From the NCBI GenBank assembly GCA_039934035.1, contig JBDTMZ010000033.1, forward strand, positions 1-64,000: DNA of 64,000 nt, in the 5' to 3' direction. This document shows, piece after piece, positions 37,295 through 46,248 of this stretch; position 1 is the first letter of the stretch, and every line of letters begins with the position of its first letter. Below the pieces are notes generated by a model that was not told where the DNA came from, did no database searches, and saw only the letters and a list, made by a program, of their open reading frames with translations. The position numbers and the translations under genes were made by a program. Source of the DNA: Solibacter sp039934035. GTDB taxonomy: Bacteria > Acidobacteriota > Terriglobia > Bryobacterales > Bryobacteraceae.

Positions 37295-37930
37295 ATGGCG
37301 CGAACGGTTGTGCGCAGGCGACTTCTAATACTATTCGCGGTGCCGATATTTCTTTGCGGCCTGCTGTATTTCTTTCGGGCGAATGCCGCCGCCGCGGTGG
37401 GTAACTTTCTGGTCATCCGCGATACCCTGGAACCGGCAGACCTCGTGTTACTACTCAACGGGGATCCCAATGTGCGGCCGCAACTTGCGGCCAGCCTGTG
37501 GGGCAAGGGTTTGGCTCCCTATATCGCCATCGCCCGGCAACAGGATTCACCGGGGGTGAAGGCAGGGGCCTATCCCAACCCCACCGACACGAATGTGTTC
37601 ATGCTGCGCAGCTTAGGGGTGCCCGAGGCGAAGATCATCCGGTTAACTCCCCCGGATGGTGTAAGTCACACGTTCGATGAAGCAAAGGCACTGCTAAGCT
37701 ACGCCCGCGAACATTCCTTGAGCAAGGTAATCGTGGTGACCTCGGATTTGCACTCGCGGCGAGCAGCCTTCATTTTCCGCCGGGTATTTTCCGGATCCCC
37801 CGTCCGGATTATGATGGCGCCCGTGCCGGATTTGAAATACGGAGCGAGCAACTGGTGGACCGTCGAGGACGGAGTAATCGGATGCCAGAACGAGTATCTC
37901 AAACTCGTCTATTACCATCTAAAGTACTAA
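37295..37930 (+). CDS. YdcF/SanA-like DUF218 membrane protein
   Basis: 211 residues from ATG 37295; an in-frame start at 37250 would add 15 residues without a better ribosome-binding site. A basic N terminus (RTVVRRRLL) and one hydrophobic helix (LILFAVPIFLCGLLYFF) anchor it in the inner membrane. The DUF218 domain follows (about 40-205): ADLVLLLNGDPNVRP, THTFDEAKALLSYAREH-type region (SHTFDEAKALL), and VIVVTSDLHSRRAAFIF. Members are linked to envelope polysaccharide or peptidoglycan precursor metabolism (ElyC, SanA), but the reaction is not defined. Confidence 0.83.
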   Translation: MARTVVRRRLLILFAVPIFLCGLLYFFRANAAAAVGNFLVIRDTLEPADLVLLLNGDPNVRPQLAASLWGKGLAPYIAIARQQDSPGVKAGAYPNPTDTNVFMLRSLGVPEAKIIRLTPPDGVSHTFDEAKALLSYAREHSLSKVIVVTSDLHSRRAAFIFRRVFSGSPVRIMMAPVPDLKYGASNWWTVEDGVIGCQNEYLKLVYYHLKY

Positions 37931-37958
37931 AATATGCTCGGATCCAAGCTGGGCGCAC

Positions 37959-37964
37959 TATAAT
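37959..37964 (+). promoter_or_regulatory. Putative -10 box before the zinc-finger protein gene
   Basis: TATAAT 21 bases before the GTG start at 37986; no good -35 box is visible. Possible short-leader promoter. Confidence 0.35.
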
Positions 37965-37985
37965 GAGTCGCAACGGGGCATCGCG

Positions 37986-40900
37986 GTGGACTGTCGTTAT
38001 TGCGGAAAACGGATCTGGCGCCGGTGGGCGAACCCTGGCGACGAGTTCTGCAGTGCGGCGCACCAGGACCTCTATCAGCGTGCACTAAAGGGCGCCCCAG
38101 GCAATGCCGACAGGGTTCTTTCGGTTGCCTTGCCATCCCTACCGCAGGGCCGGATCGCCGAAGGGTCTCCCGGCGTAATCGATTTCCGGCGGAGTTCGGT
38201 TCTGCCCGGCGCGTGGTTCATGGCTCCAGACGAACGTCGCGCCATCGTGGCGCCGTTCTGCCGGGAGCCGGTTCCAGAACCTGCGTCTGTCTTGGAGACA
38301 GCCGGCAATCTTGAATGGTCGACCACTCGGCGAATGGAGCCCGTGCGGCTCGATATTCCGTCCGGTTGGCGGTCTGCCGAACGCGGTCAGCCACGCCTGC
38401 GGCGCGGCCATTGGCTGCTGGAACACCCGGCGGACCGCTACTTCCCGCCCAGGCTGAAACCAGTTCAGTTCCTGGCTGCCAATCTCGAACCGGCGAAGGG
38501 CTGTTTCCCGGCGGGTATACAGGCCGACCTGGGTTTGCCGGTACTGACGCACGGAGCCGAGCGGGAAGTTTCGCCGACGCCCGCAACAACCCATCCGGAG
38601 CCTAGACGCGGTTCGGGATGGCGACGCTATCCGGTGGGAAGGGCGTGGCCGTTGCACAAGGCGCGGCAACCGGTTCGGAGTCTGGACCAGCCGGAGTGCT
38701 TATACGAATTGCAGATCGAACCCAAGGGGAACCTTCCGGCTGCACAGCCAAGGGCAACGGATTGGCGGCCGCTGCGTCCGCAAGCGAGCATGAGACTGCC
38801 GCGTTTTCATTACCGGCAGCGCGCCTCGTGCAGCGCTCCGGAGGCAATCGAATTGTCCACGGAACCAGCCGGGCCGGCCCGCCGCAACGTAAGGCCTGAA
38901 GCGTTCTGGTATTCCTTCACTGGGTTAGTCGCACCGCAGACGGCCGGTGCACTGGCTACGGGAGCCACCTGGAAGTTCCCGGCCGATCCGAGGGTTCGCG
39001 TCGATTCCGACCTGTTACTGTTGCCACTTCCATCCCTGGCACCGATAGAACCCGCGAGGCCGGCGCAGGCACCTCTGAAGCACCTCGAGGGCACCGAACT
39101 CGATGGTCCGGGATTGCCAGGCGTACCGAGGGGAATCCCCATACGCTCCGCATTGCTACGCGGGGCAACGCCGCTAACAATCGCTTTGGCGCCGGATTTC
39201 CGGTCCGGCCCGCGAGAGGCATTTTGGTGGCGGAACGAGGATGCACGGCTGCCCGGGTTCGCCGGGACTCTGATTCCCGCCCACCGTATCGAACGGCTGG
39301 TTACCGAATCGAACAGGTTTCAGGAACTCCCATCTGTCGTGTTTGAAGGTGACCGCGGGGGGAGGTGGCGGGAGCCGGCGGTGGTCGCCACGGCGGCGCC
39401 GATCCCGATCCCGCTCCGGCCGGGAATGGAGCGCGACTGGCGTTTGTACCGATCTCGCATCAAGCCGGAAGTAGCGCTGGTGGTTTGCCCGGTGGATTTC
39501 ACGGCGACGGCTGTTGGAGTCCTTCGATCGATGACGCCGAGCCACACCGAATACAAACACGACTTCTGGCCGGCGAGCCTGGAGTTCCCAAGTTTGGGTT
39601 CGCGATTGCCGGCTCCAGTGGAAAGGCGGCTGGAGCCGTCGTGTGTATGGTTGGCGATCGAGCCGCAATCGCGTGCATTCTGGTTCCAGCCCGCCCAGGC
39701 AGGCCGGCTGCCGGCGCCTTCGAATTTTCGACAGCGGAGCGCGGGCCTCACGGCACAGGCATGCCAGCCCTTGCAGCCGCCGCCGGCAGTTGTTCCCGAC
39801 GTACGGGGGCCCTCCAGCATCGAACCGGAACCGTTGCCGGCTACCCATCACCGCCGCAAGCCTAATCGGTTCCACCAGCATGGATCCGCCTTGCGGTTTG
39901 GCGGGTCGATAACCGGATCTCCCGAGCCGGCTAAGCTGCGAGTGACCCTTCCCCCCGATCCGGGATGGCTGGATATGACGGCGTGCATCCGGGTTTCTCC
40001 CGTCGTTTCGCGTCTGGCGATGAAGGCGCGAGCTCCCCGGGGTCCATTCAAGACGTCGGGGGATTTCGCACTGCCGTGGCCCGCGGAAAGCGGTATTTCG
40101 CGTCTTAGGCTGGCTGGGGAGACTCCGCAGGGAAACTCCGGGGGCCTGAGCCGCCTTTGCTATGTGACCGCCACACTCAAAGTCGATTCCTCCCGCAGCT
40201 TCCGGATTGGACTCGCGCGCGACCTGGCAATACGTCCATCTCCTCCGGACAGCAGCGCCGGCCACGCGGCGTTCAGGGTTGCCCTAGGGATCAGGCCGAT
40301 CGTGGCGTCGCTGGGTCCGAGGATGTCGTGCATCAGGATGGTTGCACTGCCACCATGTGTCCCGGCCGGCGACTACCCGGATGCGGGGCCCGTTCCGGGG
40401 AGCGCGGTATGGCTGGTCGGCGGCCGAACTCCCCATCCCGGGCCGGAGCGGGTATTTGACGTGCGCACCGGTCAACTTGCGCAGTTCGCGGCAGCTACCG
40501 TGAATGGCTGGGCCGGGACGGCTGTACCGCGCCCAAGCGGCGCGATGCCGATGAGGCAACCGGCGAGAAGCGCGATGTGGCCTTCGGCAGGCGTCGGTGC
40601 GACCAGATGCGCGATTCGCGAGCCGGGTCCACAGTGGGGCAGGGAAACGTGGGAGGTCCCCGGCGGCAACCAGCCGGTACGCATGGAATGTAGGCCGGTG
40701 GCACCGACCTCGCGCCACCTGGATCTGATCAATCAACTTGCACCGTTCGCGGCAGCTACCGTGAATGGCTGCGCCGGAACGGCCGTACCGCGCCCGAGCG
40801 CCGCGGTACCGACGAGGCAACCGGCGAGAAGCGCGATGTGGCCTTCGGCAGGCGTCAGTGCGACCAGATGCGCGATTCGCGAGCCGGGTCCACAGTGGAG

Positions 40901-41312
40901 CATGGCAACATGGCCGGTCCCCGGCGGCAACCAACCGGTACGCATGGAATGTGCGCCGGTGGCACCGACTTCGCGCCACATGGAACTGATAAAGGCGCTG
41001 GGAGGGTGGGCCGAACTACCGGTGCCACGGGTGGGAGTTGCCGATACCCAGGCGAACGAATCGCTGGTCAATCTGTGCGAACTTCGACCGTTTGTGTCCT
41101 CCGGGCAACGGCTCCGCGAGATCATGTTGCATGGCATCGTGCCTGCTCTGCGACAAGAGGCAGACCCATTGCCACTCGACCTCCGAATGCAGAGAAAACG
41201 TAAGCTGTGGGATCGCGGAGGTCGATGGAAATATCCCGTCGATCATGCCGTCACCGTACCATCACTTAGTATAAAAGTAATAGAGCCTGCAGTACTGGAC
41301 CCAAGTACTTGA
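37986..41312 (+). CDS. Large protein of unknown function with N-terminal zinc-finger signature
   Basis: 1108 residues from GTG 37986. The N terminus has C3-x2-C6-x15-C22-x3-H26 (MDCRYCGKR, then DEFCSAAHQ), a compact treble-clef-like zinc site. The remaining 1080 residues match nothing I know. They are rich in Pro, Arg, Ala and Trp, with short motifs recurring irregularly (for example EAFWYSFTGL, REAFWWRNEDARLPG, SRAFWFQPAQAGRLPAP), so it looks built from degenerate repeats. An 87-residue unit is duplicated in tandem at 40472-40993. There is no signal peptide or membrane helix, so it is probably cytoplasmic. It lies upstream of a TPR gene and the JAB-like/TonB gene, but a promoter for the TPR gene intervenes. 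No function is assigned. Confidence 0.75.
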   Translation: MDCRYCGKRIWRRWANPGDEFCSAAHQDLYQRALKGAPGNADRVLSVALPSLPQGRIAEGSPGVIDFRRSSVLPGAWFMAPDERRAIVAPFCREPVPEPASVLETAGNLEWSTTRRMEPVRLDIPSGWRSAERGQPRLRRGHWLLEHPADRYFPPRLKPVQFLAANLEPAKGCFPAGIQADLGLPVLTHGAEREVSPTPATTHPEPRRGSGWRRYPVGRAWPLHKARQPVRSLDQPECLYELQIEPKGNLPAAQPRATDWRPLRPQASMRLPRFHYRQRASCSAPEAIELSTEPAGPARRNVRPEAFWYSFTGLVAPQTAGALATGATWKFPADPRVRVDSDLLLLPLPSLAPIEPARPAQAPLKHLEGTELDGPGLPGVPRGIPIRSALLRGATPLTIALAPDFRSGPREAFWWRNEDARLPGFAGTLIPAHRIERLVTESNRFQELPSVVFEGDRGGRWREPAVVATAAPIPIPLRPGMERDWRLYRSRIKPEVALVVCPVDFTATAVGVLRSMTPSHTEYKHDFWPASLEFPSLGSRLPAPVERRLEPSCVWLAIEPQSRAFWFQPAQAGRLPAPSNFRQRSAGLTAQACQPLQPPPAVVPDVRGPSSIEPEPLPATHHRRKPNRFHQHGSALRFGGSITGSPEPAKLRVTLPPDPGWLDMTACIRVSPVVSRLAMKARAPRGPFKTSGDFALPWPAESGISRLRLAGETPQGNSGGLSRLCYVTATLKVDSSRSFRIGLARDLAIRPSPPDSSAGHAAFRVALGIRPIVASLGPRMSCIRMVALPPCVPAGDYPDAGPVPGSAVWLVGGRTPHPGPERVFDVRTGQLAQFAAATVNGWAGTAVPRPSGAMPMRQPARSAMWPSAGVGATRCAIREPGPQWGRETWEVPGGNQPVRMECRPVAPTSRHLDLINQLAPFAAATVNGCAGTAVPRPSAAVPTRQPARSAMWPSAGVSATRCAIREPGPQWSMATWPVPGGNQPVRMECAPVAPTSRHMELIKALGGWAELPVPRVGVADTQANESLVNLCELRPFVSSGQRLREIMLHGIVPALRQEADPLPLDLRMQRKRKLWDRGGRWKYPVDHAVTVPSLSIKVIEPAVLDPST
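40472..40993 (+). repeat. Tandem duplication of a 261-base unit
   Basis: Copies at 40472-40732 and 40733-40993, in frame (87 codons), share most positions: FAAATVNG, CAIREPGPQW, VPGGNQPVRMEC and VAPTSRH occur in both. It is a recent duplication within an otherwise degenerate repeat protein. Confidence 0.88.
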
Positions 41313-41336
41313 GGAGCGTTATAGCTATGGACGCGG

Positions 41337-41365
41337 TTTCCATGCGAGGGCGCAGGACGTATAAT
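41337..41365 (+). promoter_or_regulatory. Putative promoter of the TPR gene at 41.4 kb
   Basis: TTTCCA (41337-41342), 17-base spacer, TATAAT (41360-41365). It would give a leader of about 46 bases before ATG 41418. Confidence 0.5.
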
Positions 41366-41417
41366 GCCGTGAGAGCCCGCTGCGGTCGCGTCAGTTTCGC
41401 ATAAAGATTGGTCAAAC

Positions 41418-43043
41418 ATGAAAGTCAAGAAGCTCGAGAAAACCCCTGATGTCGCGTCCGAAGGCACAAGAGGAATGTCGCCAACATCCAACAGCGGCGT
41501 GTTAGCCCGCGCTGTTTCGTTGCATCTGGACGGTAAGTTGGAGAATGCGCTCAAGGAACTGACCGAGTCGGGCGAAAGCAGGCCCCCGATCTACTCGGCC
41601 CTGGGCCACATTCACTACGAACTACACGACTTCGGGCGAGCCGCGGAGAGTTACGGCAAGCTGCTGGAAATGGAGCCGGAACACCGAGCCGCGCACTTCA
41701 ACCGGGCGGTATGTCTGGCGAAATTGAGCCGCTGGGATGAGGCCGCCGCCGGCTTTGAAAAGGCGCTGAGGATCGATCCCGGGAGGCTGGAAGCCCAACT
41801 TGGATACGGAACGTGCCTCCTGCATTTGAATCGGGCGACCGACGCGCATCGGGCTTTTGGCCATTTCCTGGCTGTGCGGCCGGATAACGAGGAAGCGCTT
41901 TTCGGGCGTGCAGTGGCACTCCAGCAGATGGGCCGCCTGGCGGATGCAAGAGAGATTTATCTGAAGATTCTGGAGCGGAATCCGGGCTCGGACGAATCGC
42001 TGATCAACGTGATGGAAATTGCCCTTGCCGAAAAGGACTACGACCGTGTACGACGCTACGCGGAAGGGCTGTTGGCGCTGCATCCAGACTCCCAGCAGGC
42101 GCTGGAAGCACTGGCGACGGCTGCCTTTGCCGGCAGCGATTTTGCGGGCGCGGCCCGCCATTGCGAGCGGTTGACCCAGAGCGTACCAGACCACTTCGAA
42201 AGCTGGTTCAATCTGGGCGTTGCCAACCAGAAGATTGGCGACTTTAAACGGGCGGCGGAGGCATATTCCACTGCGAGCGCGATTCGGCCGAATTCCATTG
42301 AAGCGCACCTGGACCTCGGCATAGCGCTGCACAAGCTGGGTGACTTTTCCGGAGCGAGGGCCTCGTACGAGCGCGCGCTGGAATTGAGCCCCAAACTTCC
42401 GGGTGTGCTGTGGAACCTCGCGCTGGTGCTCGAACAGCAGGGTGAGCAGAAGCAGGCGGAAGCGCTGTACGCCATGCTGCCCGAGGACAATCCGGAGTCT
42501 GCCGAGGCCTCTTTCCGCCTCGGATATCTGCGATTGATCCGCGGTGATTTTCGCGGCAGCACGGAAGCATTCGCGGCCTGCTTGAAAAAGCGGTCCGACT
42601 GGCCGGAAGCGCAGTTGAACGCCGCGATCGCATATTGGAGATCGGGCGAGTTGGCAGCGGCCCGGACGGCGTTCCAGAGCGTGCTGGCGGCCCGGCCGGG
42701 ATCGGTGGACGCACTGCGCGGACTGGCTGCCCTGGCATTGGAGGAGCAGGACTACAAGCAGGCTTTTCAGCTCCATAAGAAACTGATCGAAATCGGTCAG
42801 CGCGGCCCTGAAGTGTTTTACAACTCCGGACTCATCTGTCAGAAGCGGGGCGAAGTGCGCGACGCCATCGTTTTCTACCGGGAGGCGCTCAAGGAGGATC
42901 CTGAGTTTCCGGAAGCTCTGCTTAACCTCGGCCATGCACTGCAATACATCGGTGCGCATGAAGAAGCGACTGCCTGCTGGCGCAAAGCGATTTCGCTTCG
43001 CCCCGACCTGGCGGAAGATTACTTTGAATCCGAGGGCGAGTGA
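41418..43043 (+). CDS. Tetratricopeptide-repeat protein
   Basis: 541 residues, almost entirely TPR units from about residue 28 to 535 (YSALGHIHYELHDFGRAAES, FNRAVCLAKLSRWDEAAAGF, FNLGVANQKIGDFKRAAEAY, LNLGHALQYIGAHEEATACW). There is no signal peptide or membrane helix, so it is likely a cytoplasmic scaffold. The basic N terminus (MKVKKLEKTP) is not a signal sequence. It lies between the zinc-finger protein and the convergent JAB-like/TonB gene. Partners are unknown. Confidence 0.85.
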   Translation: MKVKKLEKTPDVASEGTRGMSPTSNSGVLARAVSLHLDGKLENALKELTESGESRPPIYSALGHIHYELHDFGRAAESYGKLLEMEPEHRAAHFNRAVCLAKLSRWDEAAAGFEKALRIDPGRLEAQLGYGTCLLHLNRATDAHRAFGHFLAVRPDNEEALFGRAVALQQMGRLADAREIYLKILERNPGSDESLINVMEIALAEKDYDRVRRYAEGLLALHPDSQQALEALATAAFAGSDFAGAARHCERLTQSVPDHFESWFNLGVANQKIGDFKRAAEAYSTASAIRPNSIEAHLDLGIALHKLGDFSGARASYERALELSPKLPGVLWNLALVLEQQGEQKQAEALYAMLPEDNPESAEASFRLGYLRLIRGDFRGSTEAFAACLKKRSDWPEAQLNAAIAYWRSGELAAARTAFQSVLAARPGSVDALRGLAALALEEQDYKQAFQLHKKLIEIGQRGPEVFYNSGLICQKRGEVRDAIVFYREALKEDPEFPEALLNLGHALQYIGAHEEATACWRKAISLRPDLAEDYFESEGE

Positions 43044-43076
43044 TTCTGACGAGGCGGCAAGGCGGGGGCGTTCCGG

Positions 43077-44933
43077 CTAATTCTCTCCGCCGAAGTCGAT
43101 GCTGATTTCGATCTTGCTCTCTACCGTCACGCCGTCCAGTTTTGCCGGCTTATATACCCACTGGCGGACGGCGTTTGACGCCGCGTTCCCCAGTAGAGCG
43201 TTGTTAGCGATGGTGACCAGATCTTTGGTGTGACCATCGGTGCCGATGGTCGCGCTCACTTTAGCAACGCCCTTAATGCCCTGCTGGCGAGCCCACTCCG
43301 GGTACGAAACCGCCTTCCTGGCGACCAGCAACGGCGCCTCGAAATTGCCTTCCTGTGGAGTCACCTTCACGGTCTCGCGGGGAGCCGGAGGCTTAGCCGG
43401 TACGCCTGACGGTGACGCTGCCTTCGGGTCCGCAAGGCGAGACGGAGCGCCCGGTCCGAAAGTGAAGTGCGCGGTGTATTCGGAGGGCGCCGCCTTGCCA
43501 TTCAAAGTACCCGGCCGGAACTTCCACTGTTTGGCTGCAATGACGGATGCCACTGCCAGATCGTTCCGGTCCGAGGGACTTCCGGTAGACGCCGAGACAC
43601 GGGCCAAAGTGACTTCCCCCAGTTCGCTTACCGACATAAGAACGGAGACTGCCGCCTCTCCCTTTAAGGAATTCGCGGCTTCCGCGCTGAGCTGAGGATT
43701 CGTCTGTTTGACGGGAACCGGCGGCACGGTTGCCATGGAGGCAGCAGGCAAGGGTTGCGTCGAGTGAATGTCGGTTGCCGACAGCGGGTTGCCCGAGATG
43801 CCGCCGGCACGGCCGGCCTGGCCCGATGGATCGATCCGCGTCGATTCGAGGACGCGCACGGATTGGGCTTCGCTGCGCACACCGTCAGTTACGGCCAAAC
43901 GAAAGTTGAGGTCGCCGCTGGAGGACTGGTAGAGAATATGTCCCTCGCGCAGCTGGGACGGGGTTAACTGGATCGATCTATCCACGCCGCCCTCCTGAAT
44001 CCTCAGGACGCCCTCCACCGACTGCTCGATCATCGTTGTGCGGCGATTCCAAGTCACGTCGAAGTAGTCTCCGATGCGGACGGCCCGAAGGTCCAAGGCG
44101 GTGGAGCCTGCAGCGTCGGCCGGAGCGGCGGAATGTGTCGACGGTGCGGGATACGGGATCCAGGAGGGTTGGAACCAGCTGATCAAAGCTGCGCCGAGGA
44201 GCACGACTCCGCCAACCACACCCGCGGGGATAGCGTATTTGCGGAACGGCTTTGGCTCGCTATCGGGAACAGCTTCGGATGGCGATAACGGAGCCGCGCT
44301 GAATGTGTCCAGGAAGCCATTCTTCAGCAGATATTCATCGAATGGAAATTCGAGGGCGGGCACTTTCCAACTCGCCGGCCGATTGTGATCCGGGAGAAAC
44401 ACTCCCGACGTCCAAGGCCGGTGAAGAAAGGTACGAATAAGTACAAAAATGGGCCGTCGGGGAGGCGCTACGGACATGCAACGTCTGACTAACTCGCAGT
44501 CTGCCTCGGTCATCGAAGGCCACGAGCCCGATTGGATACGAAACAGTCCGATCGGCTCAAGTGTGGCCTCAGGCGATGTAAGCCTGACAGCCTCCATGAA
44601 GCGGATGACGGCTTCTTCATTCTGAACCTGACTGGCGCGGAACTCCGCTTGCACCGGCAACCGCACGCAGCTTTCAATGCGGGCGCCCGTCGCGTAGGCG
44701 CCAAAAATCACTCCGATGGCGCCATCGGAGTCCGCGGTATTGCCCGCGCGCAATTCGCGGATCGCAGAGTACTTGATCGCTACAGGAAAGATACCCGCGG
44801 CAACGCCTGCGTCATAGTACCCCGCATCGTAGCCCGCATCCTGGGGTACGGCAGGCTCCTCGGTCGGGCGCCTGAGCACCAGAGCCGAGGACTCGTCGCC
44901 GCTGTCCGGCGATGGTGAAGGGCCCGAAGCCAT
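43077..44933 (-). CDS. JAB-like (inactive) domain fused to TonB-type C-terminal domains
   Basis: 618 residues. Residues ~50-200 resemble a JAB1/MPN fold: AIGVIFGAYATGARIE, then IGLFRIQSGSWPSMTEADCEL where active members have a HxHPx7SxxD zinc motif. Here both His and the Pro are missing and only the Asp remains, so it is probably not a peptidase. A transmembrane helix follows (about 232-253: IPAGVVGGVVLLGAALISWF). Outside it are a Pro-rich linker and two TonB-C-like domains, about 420-490 (AAKQWKFRPGTLNG) and about 545-615 (YPEWARQQGIKGVAKVSA, RQWVYKPAKLDG). The topology (cytoplasmic JAB-like head, periplasmic TonB domains) suggests an energy-transducer-like protein. TATAGT only 7 bases before the ATG suggests a leaderless message. 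Confidence 0.82.
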   Translation of the reverse strand: MASGPSPSPDSGDESSALVLRRPTEEPAVPQDAGYDAGYYDAGVAAGIFPVAIKYSAIRELRAGNTADSDGAIGVIFGAYATGARIESCVRLPVQAEFRASQVQNEEAVIRFMEAVRLTSPEATLEPIGLFRIQSGSWPSMTEADCELVRRCMSVAPPRRPIFVLIRTFLHRPWTSGVFLPDHNRPASWKVPALEFPFDEYLLKNGFLDTFSAAPLSPSEAVPDSEPKPFRKYAIPAGVVGGVVLLGAALISWFQPSWIPYPAPSTHSAAPADAAGSTALDLRAVRIGDYFDVTWNRRTTMIEQSVEGVLRIQEGGVDRSIQLTPSQLREGHILYQSSSGDLNFRLAVTDGVRSEAQSVRVLESTRIDPSGQAGRAGGISGNPLSATDIHSTQPLPAASMATVPPVPVKQTNPQLSAEAANSLKGEAAVSVLMSVSELGEVTLARVSASTGSPSDRNDLAVASVIAAKQWKFRPGTLNGKAAPSEYTAHFTFGPGAPSRLADPKAASPSGVPAKPPAPRETVKVTPQEGNFEAPLLVARKAVSYPEWARQQGIKGVAKVSATIGTDGHTKDLVTIANNALLGNAASNAVRQWVYKPAKLDGVTVESKIEISIDFGGEN

Positions 44934-44970
44934 GGCTTACACTATAAACGGAAATCCGCGGAGGCTGCAA

Positions 44971-45006
44971 TGGGACATTTGACTGACATGGGCCATTTGA
45001 CTGAGC
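44971..45006. repeat. Two tandem 18-base repeats in a divergent promoter region
   Basis: TGGGACATTTGACTGACA followed directly by TGGGCCATTTGACTGAGC (15 of 18 identical) between the JAB-like/TonB gene and the epimerase gene. Direct repeats in this position suit binding of a dimeric or tandem regulator. Confidence 0.5.
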
Positions 45007-45043
45007 TCAGTACCAGGGTCGGATTGACACCAGGAGGAAGAAA

Positions 45044-45970
45044 GTGAAGAACGTACTCATTACCGGCGGTGCCGGTTTCATCGGCAGCCACCTGGTGGAT
45101 TGGCTGGCCCGCAGCGGAACCGACCGGATCACGGTGGTGGACAATTTGCGGCGCGGCAAGCTTGAGAACCTGCAAGTGTCCGGCGTCCCCGTGAACTTCG
45201 TCCAAGGCGATATCCGCGATCGCACGCTGATGGAGGATGTGATGCGATCCGTGACCGTGGTATATCACCTGGCGGCACAATCGAACGTGCTTGGCGCCGT
45301 CGAGGACCTTGACTATTCCTTCAGCACGAATGTGACAGGCACTGTGGAGGTTCTGCGCGCGGCGGCCAAGAGCGGGGTTCGCCGAGTTGTCTTCACCTCT
45401 TCGAGGGAGGTGTATGGCGATCCCGAGCGTCTGCCGGTTATGGAGGACTGCACGCCGATGCCGAAGAATGCATATGGCGCTAGCAAGGCGGCGGCGGAAA
45501 TGTACTGCCGCGTGTTCTCCGGGCGCGAGATCGATGTGGCTATCCTGCGACTGGCGAACGTATACGGTCCTCGCGACTTCGATCGGGTGATCCCTATTTT
45601 CCTAGGCAAAGCGCTCTCGAACCTCCCCCTGACGCTGTTCGGGGGGAACCAGACGATTGATTTCGTGCCCGTCCAACTCGTGATTGCGGCGCTGATTCGG
45701 GCGGGCGAAGGCTTGGCTTTACCGGGACCGATCAACGTAGGGAGCGGTAGGGCGATCACCGTGATGGAGCTGGCGAAAAGGGTAGTCGTGGACACCGGTT
45801 CGACCTCCGAGATACGAATCGAGCCGCCTCGCGAGGTGGAAGTAACCCGATTTGTCGCGTCTACCAGGCAGCTCAAAGAGGTCCTTGGACTGGCTCCACC
45901 CGACGATCCACTCGAGCGGCTTGCAGACTTGATCGAATGGACCCGAGGGCCAGGGTCGTCTCGCTGGTGA
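45044..45970 (+). CDS. NAD-dependent epimerase/dehydratase (UDP-sugar 4-epimerase-like)
   Basis: 308 residues from GTG 45044, with a strong ribosome-binding site (AGGAGGAAGAAA). It is an extended SDR with the NAD site TGGAGFIGSH (residues 7-16), acidic VVDNLRRGK, HLAAQS, and catalytic YGASKAAAE (about 143). Ser of the triad is in FTSSREVYGDP, and RLANVYGPRD is a typical extended-SDR segment. It probably interconverts a nucleotide sugar for surface polysaccharide; the sugar is not determinable. It lies upstream of the second giant gene and the exopolysaccharide operon in the same direction, but a long gap and a sigma-54-like site make it a separate unit. Confidence 0.88.
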   Translation: MKNVLITGGAGFIGSHLVDWLARSGTDRITVVDNLRRGKLENLQVSGVPVNFVQGDIRDRTLMEDVMRSVTVVYHLAAQSNVLGAVEDLDYSFSTNVTGTVEVLRAAAKSGVRRVVFTSSREVYGDPERLPVMEDCTPMPKNAYGASKAAAEMYCRVFSGREIDVAILRLANVYGPRDFDRVIPIFLGKALSNLPLTLFGGNQTIDFVPVQLVIAALIRAGEGLALPGPINVGSGRAITVMELAKRVVVDTGSTSEIRIEPPREVEVTRFVASTRQLKEVLGLAPPDDPLERLADLIEWTRGPGSSRW

Positions 45971-46107
45971 TGAGCATTGGACCCTTTGCCTGTCTATTCC
46001 AACTATTTCGGAAACTCGGCGAGTATTTGGGACCCTGTGTTTTGCGAGGGGGTTCCGTATCCATAACGATCTAAACGGTTATCGATGCCCACCGACGGTG
46101 CAATCGA

Positions 46108-46124
46108 TTGGCCCGGTACATGCC
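46108..46124 (+). promoter_or_regulatory. Sigma-54-type -24/-12 promoter of the second giant gene
   Basis: TTGGCCCGGTACATGCC, with GG (46110-46111) and GC (46122-46123) separated by exactly 10 bases and three mismatches to the consensus. The predicted transcript start is about 115 bases before the ATG at 46249. The rest of 45971-46248 shows no gene. Confidence 0.5.
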
Positions 46125-46248
46125 ATACTTAGGTCCACGACCGGAAGACAGTATTCGTAACGGTCGAGCCGGAGAGTTCTGCCGGCACGAGATCGCCTGA
46201 GGGTAATTTGGGACCACTCGGGGATCAAGGAAGGCTCGCCGTCACTAT

